From NCBI GenBank assembly GCA_964030475.1, contig CAXIPT010000001.1, positions 724,229 through 788,228 of the forward strand: a stretch of DNA of 64,000 nt, given 5' to 3'. Made by a program: the position numbers and the translations under genes. Shown piece after piece: positions 35,522 through 46,285 of the stretch. Position 1 is the first letter of the stretch. Every line of letters begins with the position of its first letter. This DNA is from Tethya wilhelma (lineage: Eukaryota > Porifera > Demospongiae > Tethyida > Tethyidae). The notes beneath the pieces are model-generated. The model saw only the letters and a list, made by a program, of their open reading frames with translations. It was not told the DNA's origin and ran no database searches.

Positions 35522-36205
35522 ATGGCATCTGGTGATGATCTTAGTCGCGTGGAAGAACTTAAAGGACATGAAGGAACTTTGTATCAAGCTATCGTATCCT
35601 GCGTATCATCTACCTACACCATCAAGAAGCACATAGATTTGAAGAAAGTGACTCCTCAACTCACTGACAAGAAGACCATCTCCAAATCCACAAGAAAGCT
35701 CTTCAAGGCTTCAGAGAAAGCTGACAAGAATGAATGGTTCATACAAGCTCTGTTACAGTTGGATCTTAATGGATATGCTCTGTTCCTCTCAGCCTTAGAA
35801 GAAGTGGGAGATGAAGACCACTGCACAATTCTTTCAGTCATTAGTACTGAGTTGAAGCACGTCAATTTATCAAGACTCATAAAGGAATCATCAGATTTGA
35901 AAGCTGTTGAAACTATTGAACGAATTCGAGACACTTATTTCCATGAGAGTATCCATCAGGATTTACCAGAGGGAAGCCAGTCAATTAAAGAACTTCCTAG
36001 CAGCAAGGTAACTTCAGAATCAGCCCTCCAGTCCACAGCCCAGTCTGAACCAACCCCCCTCCAGCTTACAGCCCAGTCTGAACCAACCCCCCTTCAGCCT
36101 ACAGCCAAGTCTGAACCAACCCCCCTCCAGCCTACAGCCCAGTCTGAACCAACCCCCCTTCAGCCTACAGCCAAGTCTGAACCAACCCCCCTTCAGCCTA
36201 CAGCC
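35522..36205 (+). CDS. CARD-ZU5 protein, first copy, cut at N
   Basis: This encodes the first 228 residues of the same protein as the gene at 37438: N-terminus, CARD-like region and part of the QSEPTPLQPTA repeat. It ends at the N at 36206 in mid-repeat. Apart from a 9-bp insertion (SCVSSTY against SSTY in the other copy) and a few substitutions it is identical, so it is most likely the second allele at a contig end and not a separate gene. Confidence 0.85.
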
Positions 36206-36302
36206 NGTAAATAGGAGATCTTATTTACATATAGGAGATCCAAATGGCCTCTTTATCCACAAACTACAATAGCCTGCCTGTATGGATCATACATACATGT
36301 AC

Positions 36303-37328
36303 CTTGCTGTTGAGATCAAAGATGTAGGCATCATTGGTGTAGCCGCTCTCTCTCCTCCCTCCAAAGTAAACTGCCCTCTGCTTGTCAAACTTTGTGAAGG
36401 CATGAGCTCCCACAGGAGGAGGTCTACCTTCGGGATCAGTGCCTGACAGAGGAGCTTCCCAAGTGTCTGTTTGAGCAGGTGAGTGTGTGTCCACAATGTC
36501 GTGTGATTTATGGAAAACACATTGTTAGTGGTATAATTAATTACACACACTGAAACTGCTCTTACTTGTGTACACATCAAACTCGTAGTACTCATTGTTC
36601 CATCCAAATGCATACCGCTGACCGTGTGCTTCGTACGTAATATACACTGCTCCTTCGTCTTGGTCTGGGGTGATGGGTGGACCCACTCCTCCAAAATGAC
36701 ACAGCCTGCTGCCATGTAGCACCACAGCAGTGTGGTACCTAGGGGTCGGCTTGATCCGAGTGGCTGGAGTCAGTTTGGACCACTTCCAACTCTCAGTGTT
36801 CACTCTGTAGACCTCGGAGTCAAAGTTACCCTCATTCCAACCAGCAAAGAGATACATGGAAGAACTTTCAGCATGGTAGGTGAGGTTAGACCCATTACCA
36901 ATGCTAGGGATGTCCGAGATGCTCCCACTAGTTGATTGTCGACTCCAAGTTCTTGTAGGAATGTTGAACACATCAAAAGGATGGTTGGGGTCGTTCTTGC
37001 GTGGCAGGGTCACTGGGACCGTGACAGGGAGCACAGCCTGTTCATCTTCATCTTCAGAGTCAGAGCTATCGCTGCTCAGCTCCACCGGGAGCACCTCTGT
37101 AGTCTCACCTGCAACAGTGCATTGAAAACCACAAATAAGAAGTTTACTTATGGTGGTATTGGTATTATATGACAGAACCACCAAACTAAGGCAACACTTA
37201 GTCTTTAATTAATAGGTCTGTCATGAAGGATCTGTGACACATGATCTACCTCCCCATATGTACAGGTTGTCTCCTACTATAGCACCACAGCCTGCATTCC
37301 TCTTTTCTATCGTCATCAATTCGTCCAT
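36303..37328 (-). CDS. Kelch protein, second copy, 3' part missing
   Basis: Exons 37250-37328, 36566-37108 and 36303-36466 match exons 1-3 of the gene at 33039-35400, with the same lengths for exons 1, 2 and 3 (79, 543 and 164 nt). Exons 4-6 are absent because the sequence ends at the N at 36206. Protein differences are few (for example WNEGNFDSE against WNESNFDSE). It is most likely an allele. Confidence 0.85.
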
Positions 37329-37382
37329 GATAATCTCCAAAATTTAATCATCATTTGGCTGCTCCTGTACGCAATACAAATA

Positions 37383-37405
37383 GGGAATTTCCCGGGGGAA
37401 CCCCC
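37383..37405. promoter_or_regulatory. Tandem kappaB-like palindromes, second copy
   Basis: GGGAATTTCCC (37383-37393) is followed directly by GGGGGAACCCCC (37394-37405). The first is unchanged from 35470-35480; the second differs by one base and is still palindromic. They end 32 bp before the CARD-ZU5 start codon. Confidence 0.6.
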
Positions 37406-37437
37406 ACTTGTAAGGACTGCCATAGAGAAAGATAAAC

Positions 37438-40184
37438 ATGGCTTCTGGTGATGATCCTAGCCGCGTGGAAGAACTTAAAGGACATGAAGGAACTTTGTAT
37501 CAAGCTATTGTATCATCTACCTACACCATCAAGAAGCACATAGACTTGAAGAAGGTGACTCCTCAACTCACTGACAAGAAGACCATCTCCAAATCCACAA
37601 GAAAGCTCTTCAAGGCTTCAGAGAAAGCTGACAAGAATGAATGGTTCATACAAGCTCTGTTACAGTTGGATCTTAATGGATATGCTCTGTTCCTCTCAGC
37701 CTTAGAAGAAGTGGGAGATGAAGACCACTGCACAATTCTTTCAGTCATTAGTACTGAGTTGAAGCACGTCAATTTATCAAGACTCATAAAGGAATCATCA
37801 GATTTGAAAGCTGTTGAAACTATTGAACGAATTCGAGACACTTATTTCCATGAGAGTATCCATCAGGATTTACCAGAGGGAAGCCAGTCAATTAAAGAAC
37901 TTCCTAGCAGCAAGGTAACTTCAGAATCAGCCCTCCAGTCCACAGCCCAGTCTGAACCAACCCCCCTCCAGCTTACAGCCCAGTCTGAACCAACCCCCCT
38001 TCAGCCTACAGCCAAGTCTGAACCAACCCCCCTCCAGCCTACAGCCCAGTCTGAACCAACCCCCCTTCAGCCTACAGCCAAGTCTGAACCAACCCCCCTT
38101 CAGCCTACAGCCGAATCTGAACCAACCCCCCTCCAGCCTACAGCCGAGTCTGAACCAACCCCCCTCCAGCCTACAGCCCAGTCTGAACCAACCATCTCCC
38201 AATCAATGACAATCATATCCAAAAGATCTCTCTATTCTAAAGAAACACACACCTTCACAAAGACAGCTTCTAGTATGTTCAATTCCAGTCTTCATGGAGT
38301 GTCAGTGAGTGTTCCTGAGGAGGCGTTTCCACCAAATGTGTCGACCTTTGAACTCTCAATGACTGCTTCATTGGAGAGTCCTTTGCCCTTTGACCTCCAG
38401 CATTACAGTCCGTGTTCGTGTGTTGTCTCCTTAACGTGTCAACCTCCCATCGAAGAGTTTGGTGATTATGTGACAGTTGAAGTGCCTCACTGTGTCCTCA
38501 ATGTCAGTGATTGTGAGGATCATCTCTGTGTGTTGTCTGCCCCTGATGCTGGGAGAGAAGATGTGGAGTTCCAGGAAGACCCAGACATAGAGGTCGATTT
38601 CAATGACTCTAGATATGTGATGGTCAAAACGAAGCACTTCAGTCAATGGATAGTTGTAGTGTCAAAACGAAAAAGCAAACAAAAGAGATATGTCTTTTCA
38701 ACTCGAAGGAACACCAAGAAGGATGTGATGAGAAAGGCCAGTAGTTTTGATACAGCCACCTCAAAGAAATTCTATACTAAGAATAAATATTACCGGTCCA
38801 AATCTCAACCAGTTCCAACCTCTGTTTATTCTGCGGCTGTTGTGGAGTATTGTGTAGCAATGCATATGTTGACTCCAAAAATCAAAGCTGAGGATACTTT
38901 GTGGACTGTAATCTTCATTGTCACCTTGTGTGTTCCTACTGCCTTGGATGTAAGTTGTGGCCAGTATTGCCCATTCATATGTTATAATCACATCCTTTGT
39001 TTTTTACAGGAGCATTGTGCATTGCAGCTAGGAACATGTGATGTGGAGTGTTTGTCTCCTCAGTGTGGAACTGCACCATTTGTGTTCACAAAACCTTTTA
39101 TACAGTTTTCCCCAACATCTTTTGATGGGAATGGTTGGAAAGCTACCGCTTTTCCTGATCCACCAGTGGTAAGAACATTTTAGCAAGTAAGCAGTGTACA
39201 TAAATATTTCATTAATGCAGATAACCAGAACTAGTGTGGAAAGACTGTACAAGCTACCTGATGAGAAACGACAAGCAGCTATTTCTCCTAATTGCCAGCT
39301 GTACTATGTTCAAAGAGTTGCTGACAATCCAGGAGAGCTCATGGCTGAGATCACAGTGGAAGGGGCTGATTGCTGTGGAGAGACAGTGGTGTTCACTCTT
39401 GTCTGTCCTTCTCTTCGTGAGTATCATTAGTTTTTTATCCTACATTTGTGAAATATCTCCATAAATATTGATTGTAGGTCCACGTCTGTCAGCTGGTGAG
39501 GTTGCTATCCCAAGTATTGTGGAGCTCTACTCCACAGACAGTCCCATCAGACAGGCCCTTAGTGGCACCACTTCTCCTCACTCTGTACCGCTCTCTCTGG
39601 ATGACAGAGACACCATCTCATTGCTGGCAGAGCTGAGTTTCCATCTTCACAACTGGAAGGATGTTGCTCATATCCTGAATATTGAACAAACAGATATTGA
39701 CAACTTAGTGGTAACATATTCTCAGTCGATCGAATATTTTGAAGCTGCTTTCCAAATGTTGAGAAAGTGGGTAGCTCAGTATTCCACCGAAATTACAATG
39801 TCATCTCTTCTTGGTGCCCTTCAAAGTGCAGGGATTGCTATCATACAGGAATCTTGGCGGCAAAAGTTGCATGCCCCAAACTCACTTCTGACTGAAAAGC
39901 TTGATCATTCGTTGAGAACACGTCTTCCTCGACAGATTGCTAGCCAATGGAAGTTTGTTGCTCGCTTCCTTGGATTCAAAGAGTCTGAAATTGACAACAT
40001 TGAATCAGATAATTCCTATGGACCTGACAGAGTTGTTTTTCAATCTCGGGAGATGATCTCTCTTCACATGGAAAGATTTCAATCAATTATTTTGCTCAAA
40101 GATGCTATTCATGCTGTTTACAAGCACTCAAGATATCGATACCTTGCAGATGCTCTTTGGTTCGTTGAAACTCCTAGTACATAA
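37438..40184 (+). CDS. CARD - ZU5 - UPA - Death - Death adaptor protein
   Basis: Four exons: 37438-38949, 39010-39168, 39221-39416 and 39478-40184 (2574 nt, 857 aa). Residues about 25-115 form a CARD-like helical domain (IKKHIDLKKVTPQLTDKKTI to GDEDHCTILSV). An eight-fold QSEPTPLQPTA repeat follows (about 160-250). Then comes a ZU5 domain (HGVSVSVPEEAFPPN, TVEVPHCVLNVSDCEDHLC), a UPA region (VVEYCVAM, WTVIFIVTLCVPTALD, ELMAEITVEGADCCGETVVF), and two Death-type domains (LLAELSFHLHNWKDVAHIL and TRLPRQIASQWKFVARFLG). ZU5-UPA-Death is the closed signalling module of UNC5 and PIDD; PIDD undergoes autoprocessing near it. A CARD in front and a second Death domain behind suggest an assembly scaffold. 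There are no membrane segments. Intron positions and the lengths of exons 2 and 3 are identical to the paralog at 40420-42909. Confidence 0.85.
37936..38189 (+). repeat. 33-bp coding minisatellite (QSEPTPLQPTA)
   Basis: About eight 33-bp units encode an 11-residue Pro/Thr-rich repeat between the CARD and ZU5 domains. Units differ mainly by AQ, AK or AE at the junction. The N at 36206 falls in the same repeat of the other copy, which probably broke the assembly. Confidence 0.95.
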
Positions 40185-40330
40185 TCATAAATCCACCTCA
40201 GTTTTCTTTTATTTATTAATTTTTTTTACTTATTTTAGTCTTTTGTCATTCATCATTCCCTTTATCACACACAATGATCACAGGGACAAGGTATATATGC
40301 ATGTGATGTGGCGACCTATACCAACCTGCC

Positions 40331-40341
40331 GGGGAATTCCC
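40331..40341. promoter_or_regulatory. kappaB-like palindrome GGGGAATTCCC
   Basis: It fits the Rel/NF-kappaB consensus and is followed at once by a degraded second site (GGGGGATCGCCC, 40342-40353), the same tandem layout as at 35470 and 37383. It lies 78 bp upstream of the ATG at 40420. Confidence 0.55.
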
Positions 40342-40419
40342 GGGGGATCGCCCTACTCTCATTTGTACACATTTGTACTCTGAACCAAGCCAAGCCAAGC
40401 TGAGTTATATACCACAGAG

Positions 40420-42909
40420 ATGGCCGTAAGTCATCGTCCGTCAAAAGAGGAGCAATCTCCTTGAGCCAGGCCATAAACCAGACTGAGTACACCTTCAAGA
40501 AGTACCTGGATCTGAGCAAGGTGGCTTCTCTGCTCTATGAAGACAAGACCATCCCAAAGCGGGCTAGAAGGTTCATCAAGGTAGCCAAACAGACCGACAA
40601 CATTCAGGTCCTAATGCAAACTCTAGACAACTTAGCTGTTTTCCCTCAGTTTCTTTTGGCCTTGGAAGCAATTGGAGATAAGAATCATCTCACTGTGTTG
40701 TCTGTGTTAGCAGCGGAGCTGAAGTTTGTGCAGTTTACTCCAACTCAATCATCTCATGAAGAAGCAATAAAGACGATAAATGAAATCCAGCAACGCTACT
40801 ACCAAGAGAGTGTGCACCAAGATGTTCCAGTGGAGAAAAAAGAATCAGAGAACACATCTTCTAACAACCAACCTATCCTTTCACCTCTAACAGATCTTCA
40901 AAGTGCTCTACCAATCTCTCGTGAGCTTTCTCAGGTATCTAGTGATAAACATCAACTTCGATTTGAAATGCACACCTTCACAAAGACAACTTCTAGTATG
41001 TTCTACTCCAGTGCTCATGGGGTGTCAGTGAGTGTTCCTGAGAAGGCGTTTCCACCAAATGTGTCGACCTTTGAACTCACAATGACTGCTTCATTGGAGA
41101 GTCCCTTGCCCTTCGACCTCCAGTGCTACAGTCCATGTTCGTGTGTTGTCTCCCTAACGTGTCAACCTCCCATCGAAGAGTTTGGTGATTATGTGACAGT
41201 TGAAGTGCCTCACTGTGTCCTCAATGTCAGTGATTGTGAGGATCATCTCTGTGTGTTATCTGCCCCTGATGCCGAGAGAGAAGATGTGGAGTTCCAGGAA
41301 GACCCACACATAGAGGTCGATTTCATTGACTCTAGATATGTGCTTTTTAAAACTAAACACTTCAGTCGATACATGGTGGCCGTTTCAAAGAAAGTAACAA
41401 AGCAAAGAAGATTTTCCATCCGTATGAAGTCATCAGCTAAAGTAGACAAGTCAGGACTGTCAAAGGCCAAGAGTTTGGAATCCTCCTCTCCAAAGATGTC
41501 CATAAAAGACTATCGGAGGTCCCAGTCTCACCCACTTCCGGCCTCTGTTCATCCTACAGCTGTTGTGGAGTATTGTGTAGCAATGTTGACTCCTAGAATC
41601 AAAGCTGAGGACACATCGTGGACAGTGATTTTCATTGTCACCTTGTGTGTTCCTACTGCCTTTGATGTAAGTTGTAGAACACACTGCTAACACTCAATAA
41701 TGACACATGATCTTCTTATACCTTTAGGAGCAGTATGTACTGCGGTTGTTAGGAGTATCTGATGTAGAGTCTTTGTCTCAATCTGAAAGCAAGCAGTTTG
41801 TTTTCTCAGAATCATCAATAAAATTTTCTCCAACTTCTTTTGATAGGCAAGGCTGGAATGGAAGAGCCATGCCTCGTCCGCCAACAGTAAGATTGTTATG
41901 AGTGTTTTTTTTTTAAAAAAGTTTTTCATTTGTAGTATTTGCACAGATACAGAGAGCAAGTGTGGAAGGGCTGTATACACTGTCAGAGGGCAAACGGCCC
42001 ACTTTACTTCCTCCAAACTGTCAGAAGTACATGGTGGAAAGAGTTGCTGACAATCCACGGGAGCTCATGGCTGAGATCACGGTGAAAGGAGCTGATTGCT
42101 GTGGAGAGACAGTGGTGTTCACTCTTGTCTGTCCTTCTCTTAGTAAGTATATGTAATTCTACATTAGTTTTGTAAAAATATCTTCACAATAAATATTGAT
42201 TGTAGGTCCACGTCTGTCAGCTGGTGAGGTTGCTATCCCTAGCATCATGGAGCTCTACTCCACAGACAGTCCCATCAGACAGGCTCTTAGTGGCACCACT
42301 TCTCCTCACTCTGTACCTCTCTCTCTGGATGACAGGGACACCATCTCATTGCTGGCAGAGCTGAGCTTCCATCTTCACAACTGGAGGAACATTGCTAGTC
42401 TCCTAAACATTAAACGAACAGACATTGATATCATTGCAGCAAATTTTGATCGTAGAGCCGAACATTTCTTTGAAGCTGCATTTCAAATGCTGAGGAAATG
42501 GATTCAACAAACTTACGGACCTCCTTTACTAGGCTGTCTTCTGGAGACTTTTGCAAAAGCAAGGATTTTTGTTCTACCAAGATCGTGGCGTCAAAAGATG
42601 TCAGAAGTCACACACTGGAGAGAGGAGTGTGACCTTGACATGTTGCTGAGAACTCGTCTTCCTCGACAGATTGCCAGTCAGTGGAGGTTCATCGCTCGCT
42701 TCCTTGGTATCGAGGAGTTTGAAATTACGAGCATTGTTGCTAGACATCAACAGGAAGTTGTTGAACAAGCCGTAGAAATGCTTGGACTGTTTAAATCACG
42801 AGTTCTACCAATCTCGTTGCTTAGGGATGCTATACATGCCGTCTATGAACACACCAGCTGTCTTGAGCTGGGTCACAGCCCACGAGACTCACTGTGGTTC
42901 ATTCATTGA
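40420..42909 (+). CDS. CARD - ZU5 - UPA - Death - Death paralog, N-terminal frame break
   Basis: Exons: 40420-41666, 41728-41886, 41947-42142 and 42206-42909. The open frame (from about 40404) encodes a CARD-like domain (FKKYLDLSKVASLLYEDKTI), a ZU5 domain (HGVSVSVPEKAFPPN), a UPA region and two Death domains (LLAELSFHLHNWRNIASLL and TRLPRQIASQWRFIARFLG). The QSEPTPLQPTA repeat is absent and the linker is short. ZU5 and UPA are almost identical to the neighbour at 37438, while CARD and Death domains have diverged. The expected start ATG at 40420 reads MAVSHRPSKEEQSP and then stops; the homologous frame resumes one base out of register near 40458. So either a base is missing in the assembly, translation starts at a non-AUG codon, or this allele is broken at its start. 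Kept as CDS because the remaining 755 or so codons are intact. Confidence 0.8.
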
Positions 42910-43911
42910 AATTTATTTTTAATGATAGCTAGGGTAACATTGTATAATTAGATATCACTATTAATTTTAGCCTGATCAGATCATGATTTCATGTATAGCT
43001 ACTAAGTACCATAGCTTCATATCCTCATGTATTCCATTTAATTATAATTCATCTATTCTAGGTAGTAGCTGCAGAGTAGATCAGTTCTGTCATTAAAATG
43101 CATTCAGTTTATAATAAGTATTTGTAACGACCCTAACCATACCAGCCTGCAAAACAGAGTTGTGGTGTCTCTGAAGTGAGTCCAAATTAATGTTTAATGA
43201 CTAATTATAATTTAGAGTAAAGCATTTTTATGCATGGAAAGCTAGGCTACAGGAAAAAACATTCGCAATGTATGATTTCCCTCTTCAGAGTTTATGGTTT
43301 CCCATCATCACCATGGCAACCATGCACTGCAGGAAGATGAAGTGGGTGAGTGTGTGGCTTTATGGCTTCATAGTGGAGACAAGTGAAGAGGGTCAAGGAT
43401 GTGGGAGAGACACCATGCATTGTTAGAGGTAAACTTTTTCCTAGATTATGTAATGTGAGTGCATTCAGTAATGAAACCTGGGAGTTGAACTGGGACCTCA
43501 GTACAATGATGATGTCATGGTAGCAGACTGTGTCAAGTGGCCCACCTGGGTTGTCCGATTTACTTGAGATACTTCTACTATGTATACTGCACCATTGTAG
43601 TATTGTTGCACTGACTACTGTAAAGCAGCAAAGTNTTTGCGGTTTTTGCAGATCATGATCCATCCATGAAAGTTTTTATCTGTGAAATTCTCCATAATGT
43701 ATGTCGCAAAACTTTCTCGCTATACAGTATACCCCTACCAAGATGAGTGTCATCCATCTTGGCCAGCTGTAACTCAGAGCCCTGAGTCCCATAGCTAACC
43801 CACATGCATTCACTGATATGTGTCTACTACTAGTACAGATCTGGTAATATGGGTTTAATGCCATGCTGCTATATAAGTTAGTAGAGCTTCTGGTAAGGAT
43901 GATGGCTTGCC

Positions 43912-44001
43912 TCGTTCCCAGGCTCCTCCTTCGCGAATATTTTCTTATTTTCGAAGAAAATATTCGCAAAGAACTGAGGAGCCTGGGAACGAGGCTAGAT
44001 G
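43912..44001. mobile_element. Foldback element, CTCGTTCCCAGGCTC ends
   Basis: GCCTCGTTCCCAGGCTCCT is inverted at the right as AGGAGCCTGGGAACGAGGC, with TTCGCGAATATTTTCTT and its inverse inside. It is close kin to the hairpins at 31646 and 50862. Confidence 0.9.
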
Positions 44002-44441
44002 GTGGCCACAAGTTTGTTCCAGTGAGATGGGCTTCAGTTCATTGAAGCCAATAGAGGTCACTAAGCTGATATGATCTACCATTGACAGATGGTATGGGCC
44101 TATATAGCTACCCAGCATTCTAACTAAAGTGACTCTCTCTCTCTCTTGTAACGTGCACATTGCAGGTGTTACACTGTTGGTAGAAATTATGTTTGTAATC
44201 AGCTTTGAGGTGCATCACTTCCACATGTACAACATGCAAGCCTGTGTTGTTCCTGTGGAGTACTACATAATTATAGTGACAACAGACTCACTATAAGGGT
44301 GCTGACCTCAACATACACACATACTGCACCCCATTGCACACGAGACATTTTATAAGGGCTGCAGAGATAAAATGAAGGATGTTGTGTAGGTAAATATTTA
44401 CAAGATCATGCGTAGAATGACATACAGATCTAGATATATGC

Positions 44442-44834
44442 TACGGTGGCCCTGAAGGTTCAAACTGATTTTGCTAACCAATTTTTGATCTAAGCGATTT
44501 CCAAAGTAATCTAAGCGATTTTCATCTAAGCCATTTTGTCTAAGCGGTTTTAGTCTAGGGCTAGGGCTAAGCCACTTTCATCTAAGTGATTTTCTTCCAA
44601 GTCTAAGGCTAAGGCTAGGGCTAGGGCTACTAGAACTAGGGGTTAGTTAGGGGCTGGAGCTAGGGGCTAGGGAATAGAGGCTAGGAGCTAGGGGCTAGGG
44701 CTTTGATGAAAACGGCTTTGATACAAAATCGCCTAGATGAAAATCTCTTACATAAAAATCTCTTAGAGGGGTTGAAAATAGCTTAGATCAAAAATCGGTT
44801 AGCAAAATCAGTTTGAACCTTCAGGGCCACCGTA
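44442..44834. mobile_element. MITE with TA target sites and CGGTGGCCCTGAAGG ends
   Basis: TA then CGGTGGCCCTGAAGGTTC on the left, GAACCTTCAGGGCCACCG then TA on the right. The inverted ends extend about 50 bp. The interior has repeated GCTAGGGCTAGG and TCTAAGCGATTT words and no coding frame. A TA duplication points to the Tc1/mariner or Harbinger-like classes. Confidence 0.9.
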
Positions 44835-46285
44835 TAATGCAGCTCTAAGAAATGGAACAAAGAAATATTAATAACTATTATTTATACCTATGAAATACAG
44901 AGAGTATGACTATTCGTCATGTATACATATCCTAAAATTGATGTCCAAGCCTGCATTGTAAACAGATAGAAAATCAAAAGTCCTTGAGAGAGGCTGCTCA
45001 AGGTTTAAGAGAGGAAGTTGTATAGCTGGCCACAGGATAAGGGCCTTTACAGTTGATTGTCTTCTGGTGGCATATTCCTTTGGCTTCTTGGGTTGTTGAG
45101 GTGAAGTGGTCAACTGCATTTGAATGGCTCTCACACCTTGGATTTAGCTCTGAAGCATCAACAGACGTAAACATGATGACACTGACACTGTATGTCGATA
45201 TCCGTGTATATACATGTCCGAATTCTTTGATAGTAGTATTGTCAGTGTCTGAGCTAGTAGGATCCGGAGTTGTTACTTCTGTAGAGAGGAGCCATCATTG
45301 ATACATATTATGGCATTGATTCAATTCATGCTGATGGTGTTGGTATAGTGTACTCTTAATTTTGTGGCTAACACTATTATCATTTGGAGTTATATACATG
45401 TATATTGCAAATTATAATTATGCACTAGAAGTTTATAAAGCTAAAACAGTATTGTTACTCTAATGCTGCAATAAAATGTGTCATGTAGAGTTAGCTGTTT
45501 GTTGTGTTTGTATAGGGTGTGACCATCAACAATGAATGTTTGAAATGCTCAGTAAAATAAATAATTTTTGTTATATAAATAATATACATATAAAAAAAGT
45601 GTTACAATAACAAATTCAAATCTTTTCCATTTTTTCCATCTTTTTAATAGTTTTTATACACTGAATATCTTATAGCATTTTCAATGCCCATCTGTTAATC
45701 TAGTAGCTAGCTCAGTGGTTAGAGGATATTGGACGTGGTGAAATTAAGACTTTAGTAGTTGTTAAAGTTCAAATTTATAACTCCAGCTTTATAGATCTAA
45801 AGATTTTTTTTCATTGAATTTTTCATGTACAACAGAGCTAATGACAGTTACTTTAATTTGACAGTTTGTTCCAGGAAGGTAAATTTGAATGCAAGTACAT
45901 ACATTGCCCACTGTGCATATACATAGTTATGTACACACCAAAATATTAAAAGTTGATAACTTTATAATTGACCTCCTAACTGTCAGACAGAAATCCCTGT
46001 CGATGTACACTTTTGGCTGTCATTGCATAAAGATAGCAATAATTTCTCTCACATCATCATTTGTCATTGATCAATATATTTTATTATTGAAAAATTTAAT
46101 GGTTTAGCTTGTCATTTACATGCAAGCATCATGGATTGAACAAAAGAACTATAAAAAAATTAGTAAAGTGTTAAATACTAAACTGCTGTAAACATATTAA
46201 ACCACACACGAGTACAAGTGTATACATGTACTGCACCACCTATCTATATGGTTGTCTGAATCAAACTAACTACATGTATACTCGA

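Larger units (their letters stand above)
34296..36205. repeat. Segmental duplication, unit 1
   Basis: This unit, starting GTAAATAGGAGATCTTATTT, contains kelch exons 3-1 and the 5' part of the CARD-ZU5 gene. It is repeated in the same orientation at 36207-38124. Exonic sequence is nearly identical; introns differ by small indels and the GT tract. The junction is the N at 36206. Confidence 0.95.
36207..38124. repeat. Segmental duplication, unit 2
   Basis: Second copy of the unit at 34296-36205. It lacks the three downstream kelch exons but continues into the complete CARD-ZU5 gene. The two units together look like the overlapping ends of two contigs. Confidence 0.95.
42910..46285. other. Intergenic, repeats only
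   Basis: No gene recognised over 3.4 kb. It holds a fragment of a TACCGTA-type MITE after the N at 43635 (right end CTCGCTATACAGTA at 43716), the hairpin at 43912, and the TA-flanked MITE at 44442. The rest is AT-rich. Confidence 0.65.

Noticed and set aside
35278..35523. Kelch start at a minus-strand ATG at 35523
   Set aside because: It would overlap the CARD-ZU5 start codon and the kappaB-like sites, and the second copy has no comparable upstream protein. The ATG at 35400 is conserved in both copies.
37927..38202. Minus-strand 91-codon frame of repeated WFRLGCRLEGG
   Set aside because: It is the antisense shadow of the coding minisatellite QSEPTPLQPTA.
44535..44710. GCTAGGG-rich stretch resembling telomeric repeats
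   Set aside because: It is enclosed by the inverted ends of a MITE and irregular; not a telomere.
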